The notes beneath the pieces are model-generated. The model worked only from the letters and a program-made list of their open reading frames with translations. It had not been told where the DNA came from and did not search any database. Both the position numbers and the translations under genes were made by a program. From contig OZ022576.1 of NCBI GenBank assembly GCA_963669155.1, positions 13,082,942 to 13,146,941 on the forward strand: DNA of 64,000 bases, given 5' to 3'. The stretch is from Arbacia lixula (Eukaryota; Echinodermata; Echinoidea; Arbacioida; Arbaciidae). Position 1 is the first letter of the stretch; each line of letters opens with the position of its first letter. Of this stretch, positions 26,961 to 41,110 are shown piece after piece.

Positions 26961-27682
26961 CCCTACCAGTTAGGTCAACATCTCCCGGAGATCTATCGTT
27001 GGGTTCGCCTTTCGTGTGATTTAGACATTCCTGCCGTGTTCGCGAAGGAATGAATTAAACATATGTCACAAAGTCATAATAATTTATTTTGATTACTTTT
27101 AAAAGTTGTGATTATCTTGTGTTGCACATGCTTTTTGGGGGTGTTGTTAAGGTGAATATTCTCATCCACTTGTGCTACGTAGCCTATTCATTTGTGAGTG
27201 TTGACGTGTCTGGATGCGAGATGGAAGTTTAAGAGTGAGATGTTCACGAAATGGTTCGCCGATAAACACTTAAGATGATTTTAGTGTCATAGCGCCATCT
27301 AGCTTTCATATTGGCACACATTTTATATCACAGTAATAGTACTTCGTTAGGATGATCATCGCAAAACTAAGTACTCACACCTGGTACAATAAAGGGAATG
27401 GCGTCGAGACTATCCTTAAAGTGAAATCGATTTTTAAGTTAAGTTGGTTTTAACAAAAGCAAAAACGTGAAAGAAAAATGTAACCAGAAGTTTGACGATA
27501 ATCCGTCAAAGGCCAAGAAAGTTTTGATTTTTTATCAGTTTTAATTTTGTGACGTCAAGTGCGATTTAAATATTGAACGTCTACCTACTACTTCCCTGCT
27601 ACTATATACAACGATTACTCTTGGTTATGAAACAACCCGTATTTCCTACCATCCTTCATTTGCAGAACACGTCTCCTTCATG

Positions 27683-27699
27683 CCCCCCCCCCCCCCCCC
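27683..27699 (+). repeat. Poly-C tract
   Basis: C run within the long intron. Confidence 0.9.
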
Positions 27700-29800
27700 A
27701 CCTCCCTCGTTCCCCCGTAACCTCATGAATACAAATAAGGACGGACGACGTATAATTGAAAACTATAATGGAACTCGCACTTTCAACGGAATTGGCAGGC
27801 TTATATCGGCACCCCACTTATCATGATTATCATGATTGGAAGACAATGGATGTCATCTTCGCTACGAGGATAGCGTCCCTTGAATTTGGCCACTACTGAA
27901 CGATATGTATCTGTACTTTTTCCCTCTTCCACGATAGACAAAGGGCAAATGATGTCTGGTTATTATGTTTGCGACACACTTGGAAATTGGCAATTTAGTT
28001 TCTCGAGGTCGTTTTTAGCCAATCAACAATATGACTGGAAGAGATGCTACATGTATTATTAAAGACCTAATCTATCAAAAAACAACCCGGATATAATCAG
28101 CAATTGTCAATGATTGCGCAAGCTGATGGGAAGAAACATTTTTGTTATTGTTATTTTCTTATTGTTATTTTTCGCGCAGTAAGCAAAAAGCCACAAAACC
28201 TTGATCGGGTTCCTGTAACCAATGATATGTTTTCTTCTTTTTAGATTTGACATTCTCATACAATGTAGGATTCTCATGAAATCATGAAACGGTAACTGTT
28301 GTTTCCTGGACATTGCACACATCTGACATAGGAAATTGCAATGCCGTCGAGTCTACCACTGCGAGTTAATGAACGAAGTCATGCAGGTTGGCTCGGCGTT
28401 CGAGAGGTAGGAAATAGATCGGTGGCAGAAATAGACGCTGGTATTTGAAGAATTCAAGTCAGATATTGAATAATTAAAGCTCTGTACACGACAAATAGCG
28501 TCACGTCACGGAGCTACGAACCGTGATCAGCTCATTTGATATTCAGGTCACGTGAGTCCCTGCTTAAGATGCCTTCGCGGAAGTGTGCCGAACTGGCGCA
28601 TGAAATGAGCGGGGTTATCTCAGGGCAAAAGTTGGGGGAGGCAGATTTGCCCTCATGATTGTCGTCCTTTACTGAACGCGCGCGCTTGAGCTTAGCTTTC
28701 CGATGGCACTCATCTTTAACTTCTCCCTCATTCTCTCTCCCTTTGAGTTCAATGACAACAAAGGTTCAACGCCCCCCTCATCGTGCTGGGAATATTTCCG
28801 CCGTGCTCAAACAATATATCAACGAGCATATGATCGCGTCTCATCAGACATTTACCGGGGTGCCGCGAAGATTTTAGGAGTTGTTGACAGAAACGATTAA
28901 ACCCTCGATTTGGGATATATAGCGCAAAGTAAATAGTGCGTAGTTCATATTTTGACACGGGGTGGTGCTGACGTACGCAATCATGCACAGATATCTTCAC
29001 TGGGTAAAATTTGGATCACCTGTAACTGTATGGAGAGTATTGTCTCCTTTTAATAACAAGGGCCCAGGAGCCCTTGGAAGAATAGTGCTTGCTCACTGAC
29101 TGGGCTACACTGGTAAAGGAAGACGGAATGAATAAAAAAATAAATGGAAACCAATCAATTTCATTTTTTCCAAAGCCGACACATTGTAAATACTGTTTCT
29201 CCCATCTAAGGAATATCACGTATCAGGCCCTAAAGCGAACTTGACTCTACAACTATACGCCCGAAGGGTCTGATCATCATGTATAACATGCATTGTATAA
29301 AGCATTCATTCGTCTGTTGTGATAAGACCGCATTATCCATTCTCTGGTGGATGTTTCACATTAAGACATCGAATAAATCAAAATCTGCGGTTTAGTTCCG
29401 GAAACCCTTTCTAAACATTCCTTCAGTAATGTACACATCCGAGAAGATGAAAACCGTCTGTCAAGGAAAGGGTGCCGGCACCTCGGCCTTGCTCCAAGTA
29501 AGGGCGAGTGGCATTGAAAGAAGGAAAAAGCGGAACTAATCGTATAGTAGAACAACTCTTTCGATATGTTCGTGCAGATGTTGTTTGCCTGTGAAACCAT
29601 TTTGCTCATTCTTGCTCTCCATGAAACCAATCACAAGATGATATCATTGCCTGAGGTAACGGTTCCCGTGGCAATAATTCATTTGGCACAAATTCGTGCA
29701 GACGTAATATTTGCATAAATGAACCATTATACATCTGGAAATGATGGAGGTGGGTTGGTCGTTATTTCGTGTATTTATCAAGTGTATTATCAAGCTGCCT

Positions 29801-29847
29801 CTCTCCCTCTCTCCCTCTCTCTCTCTCTCGCTCTCTCTCTCTCTCTT

Positions 29848-29891
<44 letters not shown>
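29801..29891 (+). repeat. (CT)n microsatellite
   Basis: CT run with CCCT and TTTCT interruptions, within the long intron. Confidence 0.95.
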
Positions 29892-29895
<4 letters not shown>

Positions 29896-32325
29896 CCTAT
29901 GTCTGGTATATCTGTATGTCTGTCTTTATCTTTCTTCCTCCCTCAAAAAAGTATAAATACGATATAGATAGTTCATTGCCACCTGTTTGTGGAACTCAAG
30001 CGTCTGAGCATAGTTACAATTTATTTTATGCGAAACGTACACTGTGCTAACATTCCCTGGCAGTCCATCGGCTGTAACCCCAGCGGCGACATCTTACGAC
30101 GCAATAAAATGTGCGACAAACATGAGGCATTTCGGCGACTTAGAAAGACTGTCGTAACGGTTGAGATTTTAATAAATCAGATTGCTTGCTTGTTCACAGT
30201 GACGGCTATATGTCGTGGTTTGGATTGTTGCAGCCCAAAATCCAAAAAAAAAAGGGAGCAGTTCATTTTGTTCTTAGCTGCTAGTGTCAAGGTTGTGACG
30301 ATCAATATGCAATATTCTGCCGAATTATTATTTATTGTTTGTTGTATCTAAGCAACTTTTGACTCACTCCGCTTGACGTTGACATGCTTCGTTGCCCCAA
30401 TAAAAATGAAGCGATGGATGACATGATTCTCTATTTGTTGTGTGCCGTCTGCCTAACTCGTACAAAAACATTCATTATCATGATTAAACATTCGCTTAGT
30501 GTGTGATAGGGAGAGAGAGAACCGCACTCGACCCATTTATTCTCCAAATCTGTCATGTTAGCGATTGTTGGCGTACAGCTTATCCCGCCATTAAAGCAAA
30601 GATCTGGATACCATTTTCTAATAATATATGTTTAGCCTTGACACGATTTTAACAGACAGGGCACGGTGAAACGCTTATTTCGTCTCCTTTGTTACAAGGG
30701 GTGCGTTTTATCTATTCTCCAGTCGCCACACGCTATATATACAGTTAGTTAGTCTCCGCCATAAACATGATAAAAGCCTCGCAGACAGCATCAAAACAAC
30801 AGCCGTTACATTCCAGCCTGTGTAATCATCTGGACCTTCGCTATCAGTCGCTATTGTCGATTTTCCCGGAACATAGACATTTAAATGATGTGCTCCATAT
30901 ATACCTCCCAATCGAATGATCCACAAGTCGCGTAACAATGCCAAATACCAACATGGGCACATACCACATACCGACATTTGGACCTTGTTGTTTGAACCCT
31001 CCCCATGGACCACCAAAGATATGCTCCCATTCCGCGATAAGGCGGGCTAAACCCGGTCTGAATCGATAGGCTAGTCTGAACTTGGGGTTCTGAATACAAG
31101 GCCAGGCGTCTGTCGGTCGCATATTTGTGAGTTTTCTCTCTTTCTCTCGATCTCGTTTTTCTTTTTGAATGTTCGTGCGTGCGGCTCATTCAGCGCGGAG
31201 TGTGCCGCGGCCATCTTTCTAACCCCCTACCTGGCGTTCTCGGGGGACACATTATGGATATCCCCCTCTCGGCTTCATTCGAGGTACCTTCTAAGACAAC
31301 AACAAGTGCAATCGCTGTCAGTTTAACCCCCTCGGTTTCCAAGCCAGGAAAAGCCCATTGACTTTCCATTGACATATTTCACAAACTTTTAATACTGACA
31401 GGGTTGAAGACACGATGGTTGAGACGTACTGTTGTATTTGCATCAGCCTGATGTACTTTCATAATAATAGATATGATTATATATACAATATTTGGACTAA
31501 GCTGTTGAGTGAGTAGGACCTGACCCCGTGGCTTATACATGAGACCATAATTTCACATCATTACACGTTTACAAAAGGTTATTCATTAAATATAAACTCT
31601 ATTGAGCTAACGGCATTTCTGCACACACACCCTGTAATAAAGTCTTTGTTGAAATGAAATAGTAAGATCTGACCGCAAGATTTAGATGAATAATTTTTCT
31701 ATATAAGACTATTATATCAAAACAAAACAAAACATGGTACACCCTGACATTGGACACAACTTGTGGGATTAAGCTGTCACGAAAGCACCTTAAACCAACA
31801 AGAACATTCCATTTGAAAACTGAATTTGGTTGCTATTTTCAGGTAAACAAGATATAATCCCCGCCCACACTCCAAATTGGTCTTGTCACACTGTTGAACT
31901 TTCTCAGACAATAGCGCCCCAGCGGTGGGAACTAGCGCCCAACGTGCACGATGTGCGCGTGTGGAGATGAGTTGGTATGGTTAGCAGGGGAACCCATGCT
32001 GACTGGCATTGCCCCAAACCCGCAAATAAATACTCGCTCGATAATACCAGACAAATTGATTGTGATGTGACATTGACCACACTGACACCAGCGGTCCCCC
32101 AAGTTTCATCCTCAAAGCTTATGAAATAACCACAAAAACATATCTCTGAACAAGCGGATGGAGGAGTAAAACAATGAATATATTTAGACATTCCTCGTTG
32201 ATGCGAGCACTTTTTAGGAGGTACGGTCCTTCAGCATGACAGTGTTCACTGGTGTAAGTCTCTGCGAGATATGTATGGGCATGGGTCGCTTTACGTGTAA
32301 CACCCTCCGCATCAGATCAGTGCAC

Positions 32326-32341
32326 CCCCCCCCCCCCCCCA
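32326..32341 (+). repeat. Poly-C tract
   Basis: C run within the long intron. Confidence 0.9.
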
Positions 32342-35300
32342 TCCCTCCCTCCTCAGGAATCCACCAGAGTCACTCACATCCCCTGAGAATGCTTCCGCCA
32401 TGCAATGCATGTCCTCGTAACACGAGCAGAGCGAGGAATATGAAACTAATCCACTCGTCAGCGGACATCTGTCACATTCCGAGCTCACCTCACGTTGAAA
32501 CCCGATATGTCATTGAGCTAAGTCACCGTGCCCTCATTACCTGCTTCTCCTCGTCCTTTCCTTTTCCCGATGCTAATTGCTCTTACTCAACATCGTCTTT
32601 ACAACACCACGCCAATACAGTATCCTCCGCATTACCTCATCAAGAAAGGGCCAATTCGCTTCCCACACATGACATGCACCTATGGTACCGATAGGGTTAA
32701 TTTCCCATTTTTTGTGGCGATCAACGTGTAAGTTTACTGGTGGCGTCACGGACGTAGCCCTTTCGCATGTCCGACATGGGTATGAACCGTGTTGCTGGAA
32801 AACAGATGCAGGGTGATGGAGTGTCTTAATCATTACCAAAATAGAACGTTCTATGAGGCATAACGCTAAAGCGTAATGAGGTGAAAATCTGTTCGTAAAA
32901 TATGGCTTTACCTCACGCATGAACGAGCCCACGACTTCAAGGAATGCCTCTTAACGGCGTCTGTCGTATTGAAATAATTATACATGTAGTTCTATTCCAA
33001 AGAAGAACTTGTTTTAAAAGGAATGCATATAATAGTTTAAGAATGTACACCTCAGCTTTATTCTGCTATCATGTACTATATTTGTTCTCGCACAATTTCA
33101 TTTAAAGTGCTTGTACGTAATGGCCATACCGATACTTAGTCTGCGCTCGGTCACCATTCCACTGTCGATACATTCCAAAATGACTGAATGCATTCACAAC
33201 CAATCAGGTATTCAAATTATTCATATTCCTTTTTGATAAGCTAATGCCGAAGCCGGATATGTTTTTCGTTACGACATTTCACCACGTACGAACACCCGCA
33301 GAGAGTACAATTTCGCATTTGATACGAATTCAGAACTTGTCTGTGTAAACCAATGAAAGTATAAGACAACCTCTCGATTCTGCTTCGCACAATGAACAGG
33401 CATTAATGTCATTATTAGCTTTTTAAATTTTGAAAACCGAGGGGTAAATCTTGTCTCGGAGTTAATGTAAATCCTGGGACTGACGGTTCTAGGTCCGGAG
33501 TGACGGTACACCAATTGATCAAGTTGGCATTTACCGCGCCCATCCATCACGCATGCCCTTTTTCTTTCACAGCACGACATAATCACGTATCTTTTTACTT
33601 TTGTTTCTCCTTCACGTCTACAATGGAACAATATTTCTTCTGCTCGCTTCGGCCCAGATCGCGATAACCATTTGAACCCACAGGACCTGATTGTACTTTC
33701 CCCCTTCAACTTTTCAAAGTCAGGACAAGATCGAAACGTCTTGTTAGCCTCCTGTGCCTGTGCGGGAAAGTGAGGGAATGTGAGGGCTTCCACGTGGGAG
33801 GCAATGTGATGTTGTGTCTGGATAAAAAAAAATCACATTGTATCTCTCTTTCTTGCTCTTAAGATGTCTCATTCGACATAAATAGACATTAGGCAATTAT
33901 AGTCCTGACAGGCACCAAACAACAAATACCCAACTTAACGATGTTTTCCGTAGACTCCAGCTGTACCGCGAGCCAAGGAGCTTCATTAACATTCTGGGCT
34001 GTTATTATACTGTCATAAGATCCGTTTGATACTTGCTCGCTAGCTTTAAATCCATCCTTAGGGGGGAAAATCCACAAGTATTTACCTCGACTTTTACCAT
34101 CATTTATAGGCGATTCATGCACATATTTTGTACTCTTGACGGGACAAAAGGCGCTTGATCTGAGGTCGCAGAAAACGGTCACATTCCGAAGCCATTGTGC
34201 TATCTGGCACCGATTTATCTCATCCATTGTTCCTCCGACTCAAGTCCCAATTATCACCATATTTTTTTTCTCGATATCATGCAAAAATCTTTAGAAGGGT
34301 TTTTTTTCTCACTTTGATTGGTCTTTTTTTTATGTTGTCGTGCTTACATCTGTATCTCCTGAATCCGTCTCTACGTGAGGTTCATACTGAGCCTTATTGA
34401 ATAACGAAGTGTAGTGACGGTGGGGTAATAAAACCTACAAACATTCCAAGCTTTTCAGCGCAAACAATCCACTCGCCCTTCACTGAAGGACTTATCTAGG
34501 CAAAGCCGTTTGACTCCTGTATGTCAATCGACTTAGTATCAATGGTCTAGCTTAATTATGTCTATTAAGTAGGTCCGATCCACCAACTCTCTCGCATGTA
34601 CACAGAGGCTGGCCATAAAGAGTTCCTTTCATCCGCAGAGATGGTGGCTCTAAAACCGAAGCTTACCACCTACACGCGTACGCCAAAAGACAAACAATCA
34701 GCAATAGGATGACGCCACCAAGAAGGGAACTAATTCTTTCGCTTTCCCGTCGCTACCAAGAGTCGGAATCTGACGTTAACGAGGCTAATCGCTTTGTTAA
34801 GTATACATCACCAACACAAATAAAGTGAGACGAAGATTTACATATGTGGCTTCCGTGACTGCTCCAGAAATTTGCTTGAAGACCTTTCTACACTGTTGTA
34901 TTTTCCAAAATGTAAATTTAAACGTAAGCCCGTGCAAAATAAGCATCGCCGTAATAACTATGATGGAATATGAATATCTATGGGGCGACAGGAGTTTTCT
35001 TACCTCTCCACGAAAGGAAGTTGCGAGAGCTAAGTGACAATTTGTCGTAAGAGATTCCCGGGTTGAAAACGCCACTTGAGTTAAACTTAAAGATTCACTT
35101 ATATTCATCTAACCTCTGGTCTCTTTATATTCCTTTGAGCAATTGTGTTTCTGATCAATACGTTTACCCTTCATATTATCACAACGCCAAATACGGCATT
35201 TACGAGCCTCTCGTACTGAAGAGGTGGTGAACCTTTCTGGAGGCCAATCGCCGAGTTTCTCAAACACCGAGGCACTACCGATTAAAATGGACACGCACGT

Positions 35301-38300
35301 TCCATCTGATGAGAAAGTCTTCAATGCCTGGGACCCGTTTTGAGAAAAAAAAAAGTCGACACTGCTCATACGACGTATGAGCCAGTGCAGACGATCAGAT
35401 ACGTCAGAGAAAAACATAAAGAGCGTAAAAAACTTGCCATGAAACCCAAAAAACAACGCATCTTTTGTCGTTGCAAGGGAAACAAAGGACATGACTTTGA
35501 ATGATAGACAAACCCCAACACAATCATCTTTTATCATCTTTTGCCAGATTTAATTGACAGACTATTTATTTCCTTTACCTTCATGGCTCACACGTTTCAG
35601 ACAAGAACGAACTGAGGTGCTGTCTGTCACCAATGGAAGAAAAAAGGAGCGTCTCATGAAAGCGCCAGAGCCGATAAATGACACGGTGGCAGGTATAGGC
35701 ATTCCATGCTGCCTCCCGTGATTCACGAGTGGTGTCAACCGGTCTGAGTAAACGGCGCGAGAAGAAAACAAGTGTCTGCCGTAACATGATTGGAAAGCAG
35801 ACCGGATAATACACTGGGGTTTCGCAGGGGCAAATATTAACAAATATTAACATTAACAAAACTGGAATGCCGGGTGCTGACAGCAAGTGGTGAACTTAAG
35901 ACCCCCTCAAACTACAGGCAGGGCTGGAACGCTGGTACTAGGTACTTCAAACGATCTATGTAAACCTTGTTTAAAAGAATATGCGGACGCATCGGTGGAA
36001 AAATAGCAAGACAATGTTACGAGGACTGGAGTCGTGTCTTCGCTATAGATATAAACATAAATCGTCATAAATTTAGTGTAAAAGCAAGCGATACGCACAT
36101 TTTTCTTTCCAGAATCGTAAACGGTGCTGTCAAAACTTTTTACTACCCACACATACCCTAGTTGAACTTGAAACAACAGCGAGCTGCCCCCTGCCCCATT
36201 CGTCGGCAACCCTCTATGCTCTGCCATGTGTCTCAGCCAAGACCCAGGAGTCTTCCCCCAATTTATGACCTTTGCAAATATGGATGGCACGTTTATTGCC
36301 CGAGCACCATAACAAGCGCTGCATCATTTATATCCCGGAGCCCGCGAGATTAAATCTTGCACCGGGGGTTGAAGGAACTGAACGTGGTAACTCTTTACCC
36401 CGTGCCACCTTACTCTCGATCTCTTATTGAGTTCATGTATATGTTCTCCAGTATTACAACAAACTTTTCTCAGTAGCTCGCTTTTCATCTAGGACAGGCA
36501 CAGGTGATGCGCTTTAATGTCCATATGTAGATCAGATTCTCGGGGCGTGACTTATCGAATGACACGTTCCACTTACCCAGACTACAATTTCGGATGTTTG
36601 ACAGATCTACGGGCGACTCCTCTTACATGAATACAACAATACAAATATGATTTACGCTGTTTGACGGAATTGCACACATTTTTTTCTATATCACAATCAG
36701 CGGTAAAAGAAATACGTTGTCAGCGAAAGCGATTTCCAAAATAAACGTTATAGAGGCACAATTCCTTTCTAAATACTCTTACTTTGATTAATCATTATAC
36801 ATGTTGAAATTTGCCATTTCTTCTACAAGAGAGAAATATCCCACATCCCACGGAAAAAATCAATCATTACTAGTTAATATGACTGACAGGCGGTCGGATC
36901 AACAGCACATGAGCAGGGTTGCTACCTAGAGACATTAAGAAGCGGTAAGGCGGGTCAGGACTATGTTCGCATCATCCCTACGATGCTGTTACCACGACTC
37001 CCAAAGCACCCTACTTAAGGGCAGGACTAAGGCAAGCATGTACGGGTTGATTTATATTAGTCGCAACGTTTGCATCCTCTTTCTGCAGTCTGTACTGACA
37101 GATTATGCGGAATGATTTATTAAGACGGATGACATGCTGAAGATAACGCGAGTGACATTCGCTGGCAAGAGGAAGTCCCTTATCCCGTCTATAATTCGCA
37201 CCCAAACAACATGCGTTTGCTCTACTAATGGCCGTTATAGACTCGAACAGGTGCGCGGTACGCGGTGCGGTTAAGGGCTGTCACACCTATGCGTTACACG
37301 CATAACGGTTTACCGTTATATTAGCTTATAGCCTAGCGGGGCGGGTTTATAGCCACGTTTTAGCTTAGAAGCGTGGATCCTTAGCTGGTCCCGGTAATTT
37401 TTCGTAACTAGACTGTCGCGATTTTCGTTGAGCCCAGATGCGCTCGGGGAGCTCGGGTGGACGAGAGAGGGAGTGAAAGAGATAGAGTGAAGGAAAGAGA
37501 GAGGGAGTGGGGGTAGTGTATGGATAATAGTATTGACGATTCCAAATTCGTCTTTGTCCTGTATTATTCACCCTCACTTATCTAACATCAAACAAAATTC
37601 CTGCGGCTCAACAAGCAACACAATAGATTCTCATGTCAATATTTAGACACGCATCCACTTCAGGGGGAAAACAGCAAAGGGAATGAAGAAGTCGCAACCC
37701 TGCAGAGGATTTCAATGTTATTCAGAAAAAGGAGTATCTCTCTGGCCAATCATAATTATTAACATTCTCTAGATATTCATTTTCTTCCTCTCGAGAAATC
37801 AAAATTTTCCCTGAAGCTAGTATTCAATTGAAAGTGAGATTGAAAACCATGGGGATAAAACTCCAGTGCCCAAGAGAAATTGAGGATCTAAAGAATAAGC
37901 TTTCAAATTAAAACTGAATTAAAATACGTATGAAGATATTCTATGTCCCAATTACATTAACACTAACAAGACCATAATACTAAAGTGAACGTAATACGAA
38001 ATATGATCAACGGATATTAACAGAAGTGGAGATATACATTTGTCACTTTACGCGTATTTATGTTATTGTACACTTGCATTTGATATCATCATAGTATTTT
38101 CAAAGAAAAATTAATGAAAAAGGGAATTATGTTTAACGAAAACCGCAAGCTGCACAATACTGCATATCGGGGTACCCTGTGCTAAAATGTCGGAATGTAG
38201 CACCCCTCCGATTAAAAAGTGCAGTTACACTGGCCCTAAACTAGACACAATCGTGTAATCATGGGGTGATCACAAACGAAGAAAGGGGAGGTTCTTAAAG

Positions 38301-39483
38301 GTGAGGGATTCAGAGAAGCTGGACGGTAGATAGATAGATGTAGATGGCAGGGTGGCGAATCGAGGCCCCAACCGCATACCGCGGTTGGGATGAAAGGTTA
38401 TAGCCAGGCGACCCCAAGGATATCTAAAGGTGCGTGTTTACTTGTCGTGTCTGTTGCGTTGTCACCGGTTACATCTAATAGCGCATCGCTATGTAGATGG
38501 GTCTGGACGGACGGCGGACGCATTGCCATGCGAAAGGTGTGCTACGCTTCTTCTCCTCACTCAGATCTCCCCTCGGGGCTTTGTTATGTTGCCCGTGCCT
38601 CTCTGGTTCCTAAACCTCCTCCTTCGTCCCCTCCACATCACAGGCAAGATTAACACGTGTGTAGCGGCATACCGCGCTGTCAACACGGGCTTTAACTGAC
38701 AGGCCCGTTTGCGCGGGACAATTAAGATGCGCTCTTGAGAGATAACGGGACGGGTTGTCAAATGAGTACACGCACTTCTGAACTTTAAATCCGCACGAAA
38801 TCAGAACACCTCCTGGCTCGTCAAACTTAATTGGTCCACAAATCATTTTGCCGGTGTGCGCTCATCTTACCAACCTAGTTCGTTTAAGTTCCACCGCTAA
38901 TTGCGAGATAAACAAACAGGCTAAAGTGTTAATCAACTACCACAGACATGCCAGAAAAGCCGGCTAAGCTACTGACAAACCCGGAATTTCATTTGATTAC
39001 ACTAATACGACTCAAAAGCGTATATGTGCCTTATTGTCGAAATATCTGAAGAACTTATCACAATTTTTCAGGGCGAACACGAGTATGAAGAACATTAGGT
39101 ATAACTGTAATGCTACTTAAGATACAACAATGCATTACCCATTATCATTAACATCGCTCTTTAATGCAGTATATATTAATTAGATACCCTACGAAGATTA
39201 TGACTTTATCTCGTTGTATTGATCCGATTCTTGCAAACGCGCGCGGAAATGTAATTTATTGCACGGAACAAAAGAGCGCGATGAATCAATATTTTGAGAG
39301 GAACATACTCATGAATGGACAAATACAGACCTACTCACGCATGTTTAAGTTGGTATGCGTGACAGGGAGATTGACAGATGGAGAAAGAGCTTGAATAGAA
39401 AGGACTGATCGAATTAGCTCAGGGGGACATACAGCGAGATAGAGGGGTGGAGACAGATAAGCGATGGGATGCGGGACGGAACG

Positions 39484-39490
<7 letters not shown>

Positions 39491-39547
<57 letters not shown>

Positions 39548-39603
39548 AAGAAAAAAAGAAAGAAAGAAAGAAAAAAAGAGAGAGAGAGAAAGAGCGCAAG
39601 CGA
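39491..39603 (+). repeat. (GA)n then (GAAA)n
   Basis: About 27 GA units followed by GAAA units and a GCGAGCGAGCG tail; close to exon 1 of the Dickkopf-like gene. Confidence 0.95.
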
Positions 39604-40007
39604 GCGAGCGCTATTCTGGGTGGGATACTCAGAAGTTCAATGTCACGACAGTTTTCATCTGGGAATGGAATTCCGTTAATGAACACACCCCGAATAATAA
39701 TATTGCCGCTAAGGCTATTTTGTCATGATGCGAATCAATGTTAATCATACTAATACTTATGGGCACATTGTTCTAAAATGTCAGTACATCATATAAAAAA
39801 TAGCGATCGAAATGATGACAACTTACTTATAAATGTCTGCTGATCTACATGGCACAATCGATGGCGAAATTACGATTAAGTAACCAAAAAAATATTTTTA
39901 CATAACAATAACATGTGAACATGTGGTATAATATGTCATACATTGCCTTACACATTTACAACGTGTAACCCCCAGCATTTGAGATGAGGGTTGGTAATAA
40001 TACTTAC

Positions 40008-40268
40008 TATTCTTGGGAATCTTTTCTCTCTTTGGTGATGAATTTGGTCTGCGTATGCTTCATGTAAATGTCTCTCCTTCTCCTCCTCCTCCTGAGCAAA
40101 ATCCATTAAGTCCAACAACGTTTGCATGTCACTGTCTCTCCGCCTGATAGAGGCGGGCCCGGGGGCTTCGTGGTCATACGCCAGACAACACCCGCTGTTG
40201 AGTACCAAGCTACTAAGCAAGATGAAGGATAACGTCACTCCTGCTAAGCAAAGTCTCGTGCATTCCAT
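40008..40268 (-). CDS. Dickkopf-like secreted factor, coding exon 1 (signal peptide and propeptide)
   Basis: First coding exon of a two-exon gene, encoding residues 1-87 of 161. The ATG at 40268-40266 has A at -3 and G at +4. It opens a classical signal peptide: a short polar start, a hydrophobic core at about residues 10-22, and a likely cleavage after about residue 30. Residues 31-83 form a propeptide with an acidic, probably helical stretch (about 57-70). It ends in Lys82-Arg83, a dibasic site for furin or prohormone convertase. The exon ends at an Ile codon followed directly by the strong donor GTAAGT (40007-40002), phase 0. The same frame stays open upstream to 40556, so a longer N-terminus is formally possible. 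I prefer 40268 because the signal peptide starts there. The gene and splice structure are well supported; family identity rests on exon 2. Confidence 0.78.
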
Positions 40269-40699
40269 CTTCTTCGCGAGTAATCTCCCAACGGCGCGGA
40301 GCTGGAGTTGGAGCTGGAATCTCCAAGACGAACAGGTACACCACCACCACCACCACCACCGTCTACCAGTGCTCTTGCCCTGTCCGCTGACCCACCGCCG
40401 GTCCTGAAGGCTCCCTCCTGGTCCACCTGCGCGGACAGTGTCCCGACCCGCCGTCGTTCCTCCGCCCGGAGAAGAAATGGTGGCGCTGATACCGTCTGGG
40501 CGCCAGGGGAAGAAAGACAAGGAGCGTCTCCGGGTTGGTCGGAAGAAACGCGCCACTTAGCTGGGATAATACCGACTTCTAATCTGACGTCAAAGCAGCT
40601 TTTCGTTTCAATCCAACAGCATCTTCTCATGATCCGGGAGAAAATGCAATGAATAATCTCTTCTGCGATCTCAATCTCTCTTGGTTGAGAAATTTGATA

Positions 40700-41110
40700 A
40701 TTCTTACAAGTCAAACATGTATAAATATGACACTCCGGTTATGCGAAATATTCCCTCCGCCTCATTTTATGCAGCCTCGTTATGCTTCCTGAAAGAAATG
40801 ACACGCTTAAATCATGAGCCTGCTACGACTTTCCTCGATGAAATGAGCTGAAATGTAGAGAAATCCTCATTTTCTACTCGATCGTGCACCATATTAATAC
40901 TCCAAGAGAACCGACCTGAGTGGATTTAAACAGTCGTCAGATAACGTTGAAGAGTGGTCGATATTGGAGACCTGCGGTTGCTTTCTGCGTGGTGCTTGCG
41001 TGAATGAAATACCAGTGTCCCTCCACGCGAAGCTTTGCACTGGGCTCGGGGATCACTAGCACTGCGGTGTTTATCAACTTACTGCGCGTGCGCACAACGC
41101 CGTCCAATGA
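40700..41110 (-). promoter_or_regulatory. Candidate promoter region of the Dickkopf-like gene
   Basis: Lies 0.4-0.85 kb upstream of the start codon on the minus strand. An AT-rich TATTTATA-like element sits near 40720-40735. Further upstream is TGCGCGTGCGCA at 41083-41094, one mismatch from the NRF1 consensus, and a CCAAT box at 41104-41108 in a GC/CpG-rich patch. The motifs are visible; their function and the transcription start are inferred. Confidence 0.3.

Larger units (their letters stand above)
24152..40007 (-). other. Long phase-0 intron (15.9 kb) of the Dickkopf-like gene
   Basis: Bounded by GTAAGT at 40007-40002 and a pyrimidine-rich CAG acceptor at 24154-24152. It contains a (GA)n tract, a 437-bp tandem duplication, a GC/CpG-rich island near 26.4-26.9 kb, (CT)n at 29.8 kb, poly-C tracts and (GA)n/(GAAA)n at 39.5 kb. 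I found no intermediate exon with convincing cysteine content plus splice sites on the minus strand. A small phase-0 exon could still be missed by eye. Confidence 0.7.

Noticed and set aside
33269..33793. 174-residue minus-strand open frame inside the long intron, with a CC...C...C cluster, considered as a missing Cys-1 exon
   Set aside because: Cysteine spacing does not fit Dickkopf Cys-1, the surrounding pyrimidine tracts are weak, and no clean donor/acceptor pair in the right phase was found. Most likely a chance frame.
39414..39744. Arg/Glu-rich frames resembling an RE-repeat protein
   Set aside because: Translations of (GA)n and (GAAA)n microsatellites.
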